Shown piece after piece: positions 19,708-29,952 of a stretch of 64,000 bases of DNA (its first letter is position 1; every line of letters begins with the position of its first letter). The DNA lies in contig JASPKZ010009959.1 in NCBI GenBank assembly GCA_030220185.1, positions 40,613 to 104,612 of the forward strand, read 5' to 3'. This DNA is from Diploptera punctata (Eukaryota; Arthropoda; Insecta; Blattodea; Blaberidae). Both the position numbers and the translations under genes were made by a program. Below the pieces are notes generated by a model. The model saw only the letters and a program-made list of their open reading frames with translations, did no database searches and was not told where the DNA came from.

Positions 19708-22700
19708 CTATCGAACCCGAAGGTTCATGGCCGCGCGGACATAAGCTCTCCATACATCCCTATCCTGAGCTAATGCTTTCCAATCATTCCCTGTATAATC
19801 TACTTCCCTCAAATCATAGTTAATGTTGTTCTCCCACCTCATTCTTGGCCTACCAACTGGGCGTTTTCCCTCTGGCTTTCCTACAAGAAGCTTCCATGCA
19901 CGTCTTTCATTCCCCATACGTGCAACATGTCCTGCCCATCGCAGTCTACGAGACTTAACTGTTCTTATTATATCTGGCTTCCTATAAAGACCATGTAGTT
20001 CATTGTTATGTAGTCTTCTCCATTCACCTGTCTGTTCATCTCTCTTTGGTCCAAAAATTTTCCTAAGAACTTTATTCTCAAATACTCGTAATCTCCTTTC
20101 CTCCCTTAAAGTAAGAGTCCATGTTTCGCACCCATATAATATAACTGGTAGAATAATAGTTTTATATATTTTCAGCTTAACGTTTTTTGAAAGGAGTTGG
20201 GACATCAAAAGTCTCTGCAATGCATAATAGCAAGCATTTCCAGAATTGAGCCTATGTTTAATTTCTTTGTGCATCTCATTCCTATTTGTGATTATTGTTC
20301 CTAGGTATTTGAATTCAGCCACTTCCTCAAAATTTCCCTCATTTGTCATTAGCTGTCCATTTCCATTATATACTGAATTTCTACGTGTGACCATATATTT
20401 AGTTTTACTGATATTTACTTCCAGTCCCAATTTCTTAGTGTTACTCAATAGTGTGTGCGTGTTGGCCTTTAGTATCTCCTCGCTATCGGCCAGTAGTACT
20501 ACATCATCAGCATAAACTAACAGCTTATTAATACCATTCAGTTGTAAGCCTTCCTCATTCTCTAAAGATTTAATGGCATGCTCTAGTACAAAATTAAATA
20601 GTAGAGGAGATAGTGCATCTCCTTGCTTCAACCCATTCTGGATTTCAAAAGTGTCTGAAAACTGTTTGCCTACACGCACCCTACTCTTTGAGCCATTTAG
20701 ACACATTCGTATAAGTCTAACCAACTTTTTAGGAATTCCGAACTCCAGCAGGATACTATATAACTTCTCCCTCTTAATTGAATCATATGCTTTTTTGAAG
20801 TCTACATATAGTTGATGTACAGTACCATTATATTCCCATTTCTTCTCTAAAATCTGTCTTATACTGAAAATCTGATCTGTTGTAGACCTGTTTCTTCTAA
20901 ATGCACATTGATGATCTCCTAGAATGTCATCAATATAGGGAGTAAGTCTGCTTACTAATATATTTGTTAGAATTTTGTACGAAGTTGAAAGTAATGAGAT
21001 GCCCCTGTAGTTGTTGCAATCAGTTTTATCTCCTTTCTTATAAATTGGTAAGATAATTGATTCCTTCCATTCATCTGGAAGAGCTTCTTTTTCCCAAATC
21101 ATACTAAGCAACCAGCGTATCTTGTCCATCAATTTTTCTCCCCCTGATTTTATCAGTTCTGCTGGGATCTCATCTGAACCTGATGCTTTATACATCTTCA
21201 ATTTTTCAATCGCCATTTCAACCTCTAATGCACTTGGCTCTGCGACTAGCATTTCTGCTGTCTGTAACTTATCCTCCTCAATGTCCTGTTCTGTATGTAC
21301 ATTTAATAGCTGATTAAAGTAACCTTTCCATCTATTTAATATACTCCTAGAATCTGCAATCATATCCCCATTTTCATTCCGAATTATGTTTGTTCTAGCC
21401 TGAAACCCCTTCTTCTCTATCCTAATTCCCTGATATAATTCTCTAATGTTCCTATTTTTTGCATTCATTTCAAGATCATTAATCTTCTCTCTCAAATATT
21501 CCCTCTTTTTACTCTTTAGTAACTTGGTGGTTTCCCTTCTAACACTACCCAATTGCTCTAAATTTACCTCATTTGGCTCGTGTAACCATTTCATTTTTGC
21601 TAGCTTTCTTTTCTTTACAATGTCGGCACATTCCTCATCAAACCATTTCTTGTTTTGCCTCTTTTTTAAACAACCAATGCTTTCTGATGCTGACAATTTA
21701 ATAGTATCTCTTATAGCCTCCCATTCTTTATTTATATCAGTTTCTTCTTCGTTTGCCACATTGTCATCTGAAGATTCCAGTACTTCAAATCTATTAGCAA
21801 TTTTGATTTGGTATTCTTGCCGCATTTCATCATTTTTCAAGTTTTTTAATTCATATTTTACAGAATCATCTTTAGCGTTCGTTCCTCTCATAAGCGATAG
21901 CCGTTGTCTGATTTTCACTCTGACCAGATGATGATCCGAATTGCAGTCTGTCCCTCTAACTGATATAACATCAATGATGCTACTGTGCCAGCGTTTATCC
22001 ACTAATACATGATCTATCTGGTTCCGAGTTTCTCCATCTGGGGACGTCCAGGTGTATTTATGAATATCCTTATGCTGAAATGTTGTGCTCTTAACAATGA
22101 GATTCTTTGATGTGGCAAATGTGACTAATCTAACCCCGTTGTCGTTACTATCTTCATGAAGACTGAATTTGCCTATTGTTGGTTTGAATATATCTTCCCG
22201 CCCCACTTTTGCATTAAAATCTCCTAAGACAATTTTCATATGATATCGTGAAAGGCTATCAAATAAGCATTCTAATTCTTCATAGAACTCATCCTTGATC
22301 TTGTCATCTTTATCTTCTGTGGGGGCATGTACATTTACAATTATAAAATCATGTCGTTTACCCTTTAGAATTATGTATGATATCCTATCACTAACAAACT
22401 TAATATCTCGGATAGCGGATAGGATCCTCCTTCTGACTAAAAAACCCGTTCCAAATGCAGGTCTTTCTGCACCCCCATAGTATAATGCAAAGCTTCCTGA
22501 TTCCTGACTACCTTCTCCTGGCCACCTAACTTCCTGTAAAGCGACTATATCCAAGGGCGATTTATCCAATTCCCGCGTTAATATCTCTAGTGCCCCGCTA
22601 TTGTATAAAGTCCTAACATTCCATGTTCCTAGGAACATGTCCCTGTGTTTGAGCCTTTGGCATGGGTTCCCTGAAGTAGTCCCCGCCCGGAGAACCGAAT

Positions 22701-22746
22701 GGGGGACTATTTGACCTCCGGAAAATTTTACCCCAGATGAACCCAT
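19708..22746 (-). CDS. RTE-type endonuclease/reverse transcriptase, intact 1012 aa
   Basis: Encodes the replication enzyme of RTE-1: nicks target DNA and reverse-transcribes element RNA there. The N-terminal apurinic-like endonuclease spans about residues 38-280, with TWNVRT (W42, N43), LQEVRW (E72), GDFNAKVG (D176, N178), IDHVLVD (D245) and SDHHLV (D271, H272). A basic linker follows. Reverse transcriptase spans about 560-800, with YVDFKKAYD (D649), the NGLKQGDALSP turn and the YADD box (D747, D748). The C-terminal region has WAGHVARM near 937 and GRPRMRW near 965. QCAFRRNRS has Ala where I expect Gly in related elements. No stops or frameshifts, so it may be recently active. Start chosen as the first ATG of this frame, 36 codons before the endonuclease. 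Confidence 0.92.
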   Translation of the reverse strand: MGSSGVKFSGGQIVPHSVLRAGTTSGNPCQRLKHRDMFLGTWNVRTLYNSGALEILTRELDKSPLDIVALQEVRWPGEGSQESGSFALYYGGAERPAFGTGFLVRRRILSAIRDIKFVSDRISYIILKGKRHDFIIVNVHAPTEDKDDKIKDEFYEELECLFDSLSRYHMKIVLGDFNAKVGREDIFKPTIGKFSLHEDSNDNGVRLVTFATSKNLIVKSTTFQHKDIHKYTWTSPDGETRNQIDHVLVDKRWHSSIIDVISVRGTDCNSDHHLVRVKIRQRLSLMRGTNAKDDSVKYELKNLKNDEMRQEYQIKIANRFEVLESSDDNVANEEETDINKEWEAIRDTIKLSASESIGCLKKRQNKKWFDEECADIVKKRKLAKMKWLHEPNEVNLEQLGSVRRETTKLLKSKKREYLREKINDLEMNAKNRNIRELYQGIRIEKKGFQARTNIIRNENGDMIADSRSILNRWKGYFNQLLNVHTEQDIEEDKLQTAEMLVAEPSALEVEMAIEKLKMYKASGSDEIPAELIKSGGEKLMDKIRWLLSMIWEKEALPDEWKESIILPIYKKGDKTDCNNYRGISLLSTSYKILTNILVSRLTPYIDDILGDHQCAFRRNRSTTDQIFSIRQILEKKWEYNGTVHQLYVDFKKAYDSIKREKLYSILLEFGIPKKLVRLIRMCLNGSKSRVRVGKQFSDTFEIQNGLKQGDALSPLLFNFVLEHAIKSLENEEGLQLNGINKLLVYADDVVLLADSEEILKANTHTLLSNTKKLGLEVNISKTKYMVTRRNSVYNGNGQLMTNEGNFEEVAEFKYLGTIITNRNEMHKEIKHRLNSGNACYYALQRLLMSQLLSKNVKLKIYKTIILPVILYGCETWTLTLREERRLRVFENKVLRKIFGPKRDEQTGEWRRLHNNELHGLYRKPDIIRTVKSRRLRWAGHVARMGNERRAWKLLVGKPEGKRPVGRPRMRWENNINYDLREVDYTGNDWKALAQDRDVWRAYVRAAMNLRVR

Positions 22747-22924
22747 GTCCGCATTTCTTGACGGTTGTATTTTTACGGTGAAAGATCGTCACTCTTTCGC
22801 CCAAGGTACTTTTTTCGTCTGGCTTATCACCTTCGACCAGTCCGGCATGGGTAACCCTATCGGCAGCAATGCTACCGCCGGCATAGCTCTCAGGATCATT
22901 TAAGCACGCAAGCCACTCCACCAC
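22613..22924 (-). other. 103-codon frame in the RTE-1 leader, overlapping the main ORF
   Basis: Begins MVEWLACLNDPESYAGGS and ends in MPKAQTQGHVPRNMEC, in a different frame from the main protein, overlapping its first ~45 codons. The same frame stays open in the deleted copy at 33463-33269, where a 3-nt insertion adds one His. No domain is recognised. It could be an upstream regulatory ORF or chance openness; I do not call it a gene. Confidence 0.3.
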
Positions 22925-22951
22925 GACAAGGTAAAGATACCATGGAGGGAT

Positions 22952-23194
22952 GATAGCGCCAGGAGAGTCCCTAACCTAAGCTTAATCTAAGATTAATATG
23001 AATGATGATGATGATTGCGATGGCCATATGATTTCGGGGACCGTTTGGGCCTTAAAGTTTTCTTGACATTTGTTTTACAGGTGAGGAAAAACCTCGATAA
23101 AAACCTCACCCAGAAAAACTGTCCCGACTGGGGATCGAACCCGGGCCCTCTGCGTGACAAGGCAGCACGCTACCCCGAGACCACAGCGGTGGAC
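22952..23194 (-). mobile_element. SINE-A copy 5
   Basis: The minus strand starts TCCACCGCTGTGGTCTCGGG at 23194, has the B box GGGTTCGATCCCC and body, and ends in the short tail variant GGACTCTCCTGGCGC near 22975-22955. It abuts the 5' end of the full-length RTE-1. Confidence 0.8.
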
Positions 23195-23195
23195 A

Positions 23196-23420
23196 AAATT
23201 GTAATTATACATTTTAAGATTCTTCCATATAACTTACATAGACATGTTCTAGATAATGTAGGCTATATTTTTATTATTTTTATTTCCTTTATTTCTAGTG
23301 TTAAGAACGAACTACATTTTCTTACGCGCTTAAAGGTAAACTATTCAGTTACCCTGTCATAATGTTATATTTCCCTAACATGTACTGTGTTTACATCTAA
23401 AACAGTTTCCTAGGATCCAT
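23196..23420. repeat. Rep-K fragment, resembles an empty Helitron site
   Basis: ACATTTTAAGATTCTTCCAT... and TTTCCTTTATTTCTAGTGTT parallel 25985-26050 and 26667-26760, but without the Helitron found between them there. Confidence 0.5.
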
Positions 23421-23434
23421 TTAAAAACATCCTA

Positions 23435-23810
23435 ACTTCATGTGCGACAAGCTTAAACGGTCATTGGCTTATGATCCACATGTGTTATTCACAGAGGTAG
23501 ACAATCATGTAGCGAGTGTAGGAGTGACACGTGGTCAGCATATCGCTACCCCGGCCGTTATAACTGGTTTTCTCAAACTGAAGCGAACAATTACTGTAGC
23601 TGCCCAAATTTTGCCCTATACTGACCGAAACTGCACGAGAAAATGTATTCTTGTTGAGGACTCGAACCACAAAAGGCATGTATGCCTGCACCGCGGCACA
23701 AGCCTCTCGACTATGGCGAGTGACATAAAAATACTTGCTGCCCTATCAACATTATCACAGGGGAAGGATTTTAATGCAGTAAAAGTTAATATTGTAATAT
23801 AGTATAATTA
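23435..23810. other. Unclassified, possible tRNA-derived SINE
   Basis: A 120-codon plus-strand frame (23440-23802) has no recognised domain. On the minus strand GTGGTTCGAGTCCTC near 23655-23670 fits a pol III B box, but I could not place an A box, so the SINE reading is weak. Confidence 0.25.
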
Positions 23811-24014
23811 TAAGTAAGAATTTGACTGTATTTTGTTTTGATTTCACATACAAAAAGGTGAATAATATAATTAAAAGTAAGACTTCTGTCTTTCGTCTTG
23901 GGTTCTCACACAAACAGTTGAATAATATAATAAGTTAGACTTCTGACTGTATTTTATTTTGGTTTTACAGACGTACAGTTGAATAATATAATTAGAAGTA
24001 AGACTTCTGACTGT

Positions 24015-24234
24015 GATTCATGTATTTTATGTCTTTCGGGCTAAATGGCCGTGGTTTGGTTTTATTAACACTCAACGTTTCGTCTACTACTGCGGTAGAT
24101 ATCATCAGGAGATTCTGCGGGCTCTTCGACCTCATAGCTCTTCAAATGTCGGCTGCAGACTGGCTGTGCTTTGGAAATCGTGTACTTATTTATAAAATAC
24201 ATGAATCAAGACACCTGCCGTGAAAGTCGACAAT
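24015..24234. mobile_element. Small element with 16-bp inverted repeat
   Basis: GATTCATGTATTTTAT (24015-24030) is perfectly inverted as ATAAAATACATGAATC (24192-24207). Interior pieces (TTTCGTCTACTACTGCGGTA, ATCATCAGGAG; right end GCCGTGAAAGTC) resemble parts of the palindrome at 54505-54735. It interrupts the 64-bp array. Confidence 0.5.
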
Positions 24235-24633
24235 TTTACTTCTGACTGTATTTCGTTTTGGTTCACATACAAAAAAGTTGAATAATATAATGAGAAGTTA
24301 GACTTCTGACTGTCTTTTGTCTTGGGTTCACACACAAAACAGTTGAATAATATAATGATAAGTTAGACTTCTGACTGTCTTTTGTCTTGGGTTCACACAC
24401 AAACAATTGAATAATATAATGAGAAGTAAGTCTCCTGACAGTTTTTGTCTTGGATTCACACACAAACAGTTGAATGATATAATGAGAAGTTAGACTTCTG
24501 ACAGTCTTTTGTCTTGGGTTCACACACAAACAATTGAATAATATAATGAGAAGTAAGTCCTCTGACTGTCTTTTGTCTTGGATTCACACACAAACAGTTG
24601 AATAATATAATGAGAAGTAAGTCTTCTGACTGT

Positions 24634-24905
24634 ACAAGAGCGGATAGAACAAGGAATGAAACTATACGAGAAGAATTAAATATATATAAAATTGAAGATA
24701 AAATCAGCGAAAATAATAAGAAATGGACAGAACACTTAATGAGAATGAACAACGAAAAAATGCCAAAAAGAAACTTCCTGTATAATCCCAGAGGAACAAG
24801 AGATGTTGGCCGACCACGTAGAAGATGGACTCCACTTTTAACTTTGCCGGAACAGGCTGCATAGCCTAAACCTTGTAGTAGAAGAAGAAGAAGATGAAGA
24901 AGAAG
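24634..24905 (+). mobile_element. RTE-2 3' tail insertion, 15-bp TSD
   Basis: Codes for RADRTRNETIREELNIYKI, then KKWTEHLMRMNNEKMPKR and GRPRRRWTPLLTLPEQAA before a stop, with a GAA-rich tail (24880-24905). Flanked by aagtcttctgactgt at 24619-24633 and 24906-24920. Severely 5'-truncated. Confidence 0.85.
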
Positions 24906-25030
24906 AAGTCTTCTGACTGTCTTTGTCTTGGATTCACACACAAACAGTTGAATAATATAATGAGAAGTTAGACTTCTGATTGTGTTTTGTCTTGGTTTAA
25001 CACAGGAACAATTGAATAATATATATGCTA

Positions 25031-26048
25031 TTTGTGTTGCAATCTTAACTTTTACTGCATTAAAATCCTTGCCCTAATTATCAGACTATAGACAAAACCT
25101 CGTAAAATACATTCATTCTTAAATCCAGATTTTTTATGCCTGAGCTATCACAAAAATGTAGCTATATATTCACAAATTGGTTAACTGACATATCTATTTA
25201 GAAAATAAATAATTTTCAATTTGAAATACTGCATGTGTTACTACAATAAGTTAGCTGTTTATTTTTAAAAAGTTGGCATTTGCTTACGAAGACTGTCTGC
25301 TAAAAATCTAGCGAATTAAATAATTACAAAGAAAGACATGCTCCAGATCTGTATTTTAGTCTAAACATTATCTGATACATATTTCGATTTCAAGGTTGTA
25401 TTAAATGCATAGATATATTTTTATACTTTTAGAAGGGAACCACGCGACGTTCCCACTTATAATCTGAATGAAATTTAGTAATAGATAAACGAATGTAAAA
25501 CTTATTTTTTATGAAATATAATGAATCTGTTATTATATAATATGAGTTAAGGACAATGTGACACCAAACGTTGTCTTTTATTGGAAATCAGACTTAATAA
25601 AAGATGTACCAATAATTAAGAACACCCTCCATTTCTTATTAATTTATGACAAAAATTGTTGGGCCTAATTAATCAGAATCCCTGGTGTTGATAGATATCG
25701 GTTATTTACAAATATCATTACGAGCATTATTTGTGCTCCAAGCAAACACACCTGTCAAATCTGCAGGTTTTTATCATATTCTGAAAGGCTAACGTGAAAT
25801 GTTTCATTTAACTATTTGAAAACATGCTTAATAGCTTATTTCTCTTCCCTTTTCAAAGGCTTTTCTTTCCGAGATTTAGAAAGTATACTGAAGTGACCAT
25901 TTTGAAAGAACTGAAATGCAAATTTATGCTTCATTGCGCATGCGTACGAATAAAACAATGCTAATTTCAATCTATTATAATATTGAAAATGCATGTTTTA
26001 CGATTCTCCCATATAAATTATATGGATATGTGCTACATAATATGTAAT
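25031..26048. repeat. Rep-K and unassigned AT-rich sequence
   Basis: 25590-25670 and 25985-26048 share blocks with 18730-18810 and 23210-23280. The rest has no supported feature. Confidence 0.35.
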
Positions 26049-26049
26049 A

Positions 26050-26666
26050 TTATATTATAATATACAAAAATGAATGTTTGTTTGTTTGTTCGCATTTTAT
26101 GCGCTGTCATACCGTTCATCCGATTGTGATGTTTTTATTTTTTGCAAATTGTTCAGAAGATTCTCGGGATGAATATAGGCTATAAGAGAGTTGTGATACT
26201 CAACTCCTACACCCTTAAAAATCACCCTTTATAGTGAAAAAGGTGAAAAAAATATTTTTGACGCTTAAATAGCATACGCTACCTAAAGCATAACAAATAC
26301 ACAAATTTAATGTATACAGAATTGAATATCTCAAAAAAATCTACAAAAAGTACACGTCAGCATATGCTTATCTTTAACGGATAACTCGCAATAGCTATTT
26401 TTGTCTTTCATTGTTGCAATGAAGATCGGGATAAGTAGATTCCCGGGCAAGGAGAGCAGCAGCACGCATAACTCGAAATAACGAATTGTATCTTTTAGCT
26501 CATTATGCCAATTACATCAAGATACGCAGATTCCTGGGCAATGCCGGGTAATCAGCACGGAGTATCTAAAATAATAACGATATTAATTTATAACAATTTT
26601 CTTTTTATTCAACTAAACGTAAAAACAATGTATTAGGCGTAGCAGCACACGCCGGGTATTAGCTAG
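26050..26666 (+). mobile_element. Non-autonomous Helitron
   Basis: 3' end: hairpin GGCGT-AGCAGCAC-ACGCC (26636-26653), nine nt, then terminal CTAG (26663-26666) followed by T, the classic Helitron terminus. The 5' region AAAAATGAATGTTTGTTTGT with CCGATTGTGATGTTTTT is typical of insect non-autonomous Helitrons, but the exact first base (expected TC) is not clear. No Rep/helicase coding. Confidence 0.7.
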
Positions 26667-27282
26667 TATACTAATAAAAACATTATTTCCTTTATTTCGA
26701 GTGTTAGAGAGCGAACTACATTTTCTATATGCTCAAAGGTAAAACAGTTATTCGACCAATGAAATCATGCACCTGCTTTGTTTACAGAACAACTGGAACT
26801 TAGCTCGGAATTAGTATAATATGAAGTATGTAGATTGAAACTTTGTAGGTTCTGGGTTGCCACATTTCATATGTTTTATGTTGTTTTATGACACTTAAAA
26901 GTTTTTTATTGCGTCATATAACACAAGTTGTGATGTGAATACTATGTTACCGCTACGCTATTTTGTTTCTAGAGAAAATTTATTCCGTTTCTGAGGCGAA
27001 ACTTTACTTTTAAACAGTCCAATAAAATTGTCAAAACAATTGGATAAAATACGGCGTGTTTCAAAATCATACATCAATACTTCAGGCTGAAAGTTCTCTA
27101 CATAATATTTCATTTAATGTCGTACTTACATACCTAGGCCGTGTCTTTACAACATTATCTTTGTCATATATAAATTGTATTGTGTAATGAACTATTGTTG
27201 GTACAAAAGAAAAACTAGTTTCATTCCTATGATCCTTAACACTCTTACTACTATTGCCGCCGCCACTACTAGTGTCTTATAA
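26667..27282. other. Rep-K remainder and unassigned sequence
   Basis: 26667-26760 continues Rep-K (TTTCCTTTATTTCGAGTG). The remainder is unassigned. Confidence 0.4.
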
Positions 27283-27284
27283 TA

Positions 27285-27286
27285 TC

Positions 27287-27354
<68 letters not shown>
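27285..27354. repeat. TC microsatellite
   Basis: (TC)n of about 70 bp, one TATC interruption; the Arg-Glu and Ser-Leu frames across it are artefacts. Confidence 0.95.
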
Positions 27355-27358
<4 letters not shown>

Positions 27359-28289
27359 AGCTTTCAAAGACTGGAACTTTCCAATTCACCACAAGTTACT
27401 CCTTGGATAACTCCATTTTCCCCCAAGATATGCAATCAACTTTTTGAAAAATCTGTGGCCCGTTCTAGCTACATTACCTAACCATATCAATGTCCTAGAC
27501 TTAATAACACTGGCTGCAAATATATTAACACGACACTGTTCTAGAGGATCTATTTAACAGCAGGGAATAGATTTTAAGGTGCAAAGTTTGGTCATAAAGG
27601 GCAAAAATAGATTCTGAAAATACATACAATAAGGTGCGAAAAAATGCTGCTGAAACAATTAAATTAAGGTTTAAACCAGTTACATGAACTTGGTATATAA
27701 TGTATATATATGCAAATAATTTTGCATCAAATTTTCTTTTTTATAGAATCCGTAAAAGGCACATTAATTCTTAGTTATTTTATTTATTGCAATATTACTT
27801 CGCTAATGATACATAGAAGAATGATGTCATCAATTTCCATAAATTGCATTTTGAATTCTTCTGAAAGTGCATACAACTTATCCTCCATAACATTTGTCAC
27901 GTTATTGTTGCGAAAACCTCGTTTTAATTATAATATAAATACGTTGTGGTTCAGACTAACAAAACACAGCCAACGACCAGTAGGTAGATATAAAACTTTT
28001 TCCAATACGTTTATTTTAACACAGTTCCAATAATGGATCATCAATATCATTATAATATTATAGACATAAAACTGTTAAATTATTGCTAGTACTAACAGAA
28101 CATATTTTAAACTGTTACAGGAACATTGTTGAAATTTAAATTTGACTTCACAGCTGCAAATTGGTCATTGTTGCTGCGATATAAATTACTGGTGGTTTAC
28201 ATAAATTTTAATATTTACTATTTCTGACTTCACATTGAAGATTTGGCCATTGTTTCTGGGGTATAAATTACATAAATTATATTTTAATA

Positions 28290-28545
28290 TAACCAAATTT
28301 ATTATAGATAGACGAAAATATTGGAAGGGTCATATAGAAAGAATGGAAGAAAACCGGCTTGCAAAAAGAGCTGAAGAAGATAGACCAATGGACGGGAGAA
28401 GAACAAGAGGAAGACCTGCCAAGAGATGGATAGACAGTGAATGTACATCCAGTACGTCTTCCTCCGAGGAGTGATTTTGGAAATAAACTGGATGAAAATC
28501 CTACAAATTAAGTTTAAGAATTAAGAAGAAGAAGAAGATATTTTT
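28290..28545 (+). pseudogene. LINE C-terminal tail, GAA-tailed
   Basis: Reads IDRRKYWKGHIERMEENRLA, then DGRRTRGRPAKRWIDSECTS before a stop, with (GAA)n at 28525-28540. Inserted in the hAT-like element. Confidence 0.65.
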
Positions 28546-28554
28546 AATATTCAT

Positions 28555-29243
28555 TTAACCCGTGAGGGGTTGCTGATCCCCCATCGGGCACCTCCCCAGG
28601 TGGTGGTTAGGGGAATCCTCCTAAATATAGGTGGTACCGGGGAAATGAAATACCCGGGGTGAACCAAAATCAGCATAGCGTCTGTTCCAGATTGGACGGC
28701 TATAATGGGCAGGTAGAGGTCACAGCCGAAGAGAAGGCAATCTACCTAAGGGAAAGCACCCTAAAAACAAAGCTGAAGCAAGTTGGGAGGCTGTAAGGTG
28801 GCAATCCCACCATCCAACTATATCTGCGCAGCCCTTGTAAGGCGGCCAGATGAATTTTCTATTACTAAAAAGCGAAGGAGAAAGCCGGACGGAAACAATG
28901 ATGATGGACCAGGCAAGAAAAGGACAATGATAAAGAATAATTTACTATTGGCAACATGGAATATAAGAGGGTTAAATAATAAACAAGAGCGGATAGAATA
29001 AGGAATGAAACTATACGAGAAGAATTAAATATATATAAAATTGAAGATAAAATCAGCGAAAATAATAAGAAATGGGCAGAACACTTAATGAGAATGAACA
29101 ACGAAAGAATACCAAAAAGAACCTTCCTGTATAATCCCAGAGGACAAGAGATGTTGGCCGACCACGTAGAAGATGGACTCCACCTTTTAACTTCGCCGGA
29201 ACAGGCTGCATAGCCTAAACCTTGTAGTAGAAGAAGAAGAAGA
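28555..29243 (+). mobile_element. RTE-2 deletion derivative: 5' end fused to 3' tail
   Basis: The first ~435 bp look like a LINE leader (CCCGTGAGGGGTTGCTGATC; long GC-richer region) ending in MIKNNLLLATWNIRGLNNKQE, the start of an endonuclease domain. At about 28988 it jumps straight to the RTE-2 tail (NETIREELNIYKI, AEHLMRMNNERIPKRT) and ends in a GAA tract. Nearly all endonuclease and reverse transcriptase is missing. The structure parallels the RTE-1 derivative at 32731-33609. Confidence 0.7.
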
Positions 29244-29533
29244 GATTGTTGAATTCTGATTGAGATTTTAAAAATCTGTTCAAGAAGAAAAAATGTACAT
29301 TTTTCTCTCCAATCTTTAAAAAACACAGAGAAGAGTGGAGTAAAAGGTATTGAAGCATAAAAAAAGAGGGAAGAGGGACGAAATGTACTAATCTCACGAA
29401 ATGTGCATCAAATTGTGTTCACGTCGCTTCATTTCATCCCCCAAATACATACGAGTATATCGAACTATGAAAATAGGCCTAGCTATATTTTTGGAAAGGT
29501 GCCGCACCTCAAAATCCTTTCCGTATTTATCAG

Positions 29534-29894
29534 TAATATACCCAGCTAAGACAAAGGTGAATAATATTTTAATTTTCAAGATATTATGAAGTGAAAACCG
29601 CATAAAATACCAAACATAATTACTACGACATTAATTGCAGGCCTAATAAATAAATCTTGTACTTACTAAACAACTATGTCCTACTCGTTATTAGCTCAGC
29701 ACCTACCTGTAAACAAGTAAAAAATATTGTTAGAGAATTGTATTTTAATTAATTAATATATAACAATAATATTATTAGCAAAATCTAAACAATGCTGGAA
29801 GAGTCAAAGAAATCTTAAGACATAAAAACAGGCTCAACTGAGCCTAAACAATAATATTAGTAATTATGAAGATTTAAAACGAATAATAATGTCA

Positions 29895-29897
<3 letters not shown>
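29534..29897. other. Unassigned sequence
   Basis: AT-rich; no supported feature. Confidence 0.4.

Positions 29898-29898
<1 letters not shown>

Positions 29899-29950
<52 letters not shown>
29899..29950. repeat. AAT microsatellite
   Basis: (AAT)n, likely the tail of the adjacent minus-strand LINE. Confidence 0.9.
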
Positions 29951-29952
29951 TT

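Larger units (their letters stand above)
19680..22951 (-). mobile_element. Full-length RTE-1 non-LTR retrotransposon
   Basis: About 3.27 kb. The 5' end (CCCTCCATGG on the minus strand, 22951 downward) is fixed by comparison with the internally deleted copy at 32731-33609, whose ends are set by a TSD. The order is a ~200-nt leader, one 1012-codon frame, a very short 3' region and a TAAG-type tandem tail (19681-19698). No target duplication is obvious; the left flank is Rep-D and the right flank is SINE-A. RTE-clade elements typically have this single-ORF endonuclease-RT organisation and short microsatellite tails. Confidence 0.9.
23850..25030. repeat. 64-bp tandem array with two insertions
   Basis: Unit contains GTTGAATAATATAATGAGAA, ACTTCTGACTGTCTTTTGTC and TTGGGTTCACACACAAACA. 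The anchor GTTGAATAATATAA recurs at 23917, 23978, 24277, 24342, 24406, 24469, 24533 and 24597, with spacing of 61-65 bp where uninterrupted. A small element (24015-24234) and an RTE-2 tail (24634-24905) are inserted. Frames across it are repeat artefacts. Confidence 0.85.
27561..29523. mobile_element. hAT-like element 1, carrying LINE insertions
   Basis: Terminal inverted repeats CAGGGAATAGATTTTAAGG (27561) and the complement of CCTCAAAATCCTTTCCG (29502-29520), flanked by near-identical tatttaacag (27551-27560) and tatttatcag (29524-29533), compatible with an 8-bp hAT duplication. Element sequence is 27561-28290 and 29244-29523; between them lie two LINE-derived insertions. No transposase is recognisable. 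A second copy spans 55161-57709. Confidence 0.5.

Noticed and set aside
20003..22480. Plus-strand frames antisense to the RTE-1 ORF
   Set aside because: Shadows of the minus-strand polyprotein; they recur at every RTE-1 copy with no independent signal.
23440..23802. 120-codon protein gene
   Set aside because: No recognisable domain, and a pol III B-box-like motif on the opposite strand suggests repeat origin.
23850..25030. CRISPR-like regular repeats
   Set aside because: Contiguous 64-bp tandem units without spacers.
27192..27481. Arg-Glu or Ser-Leu repeat proteins
   Set aside because: Translation of a TC microsatellite.
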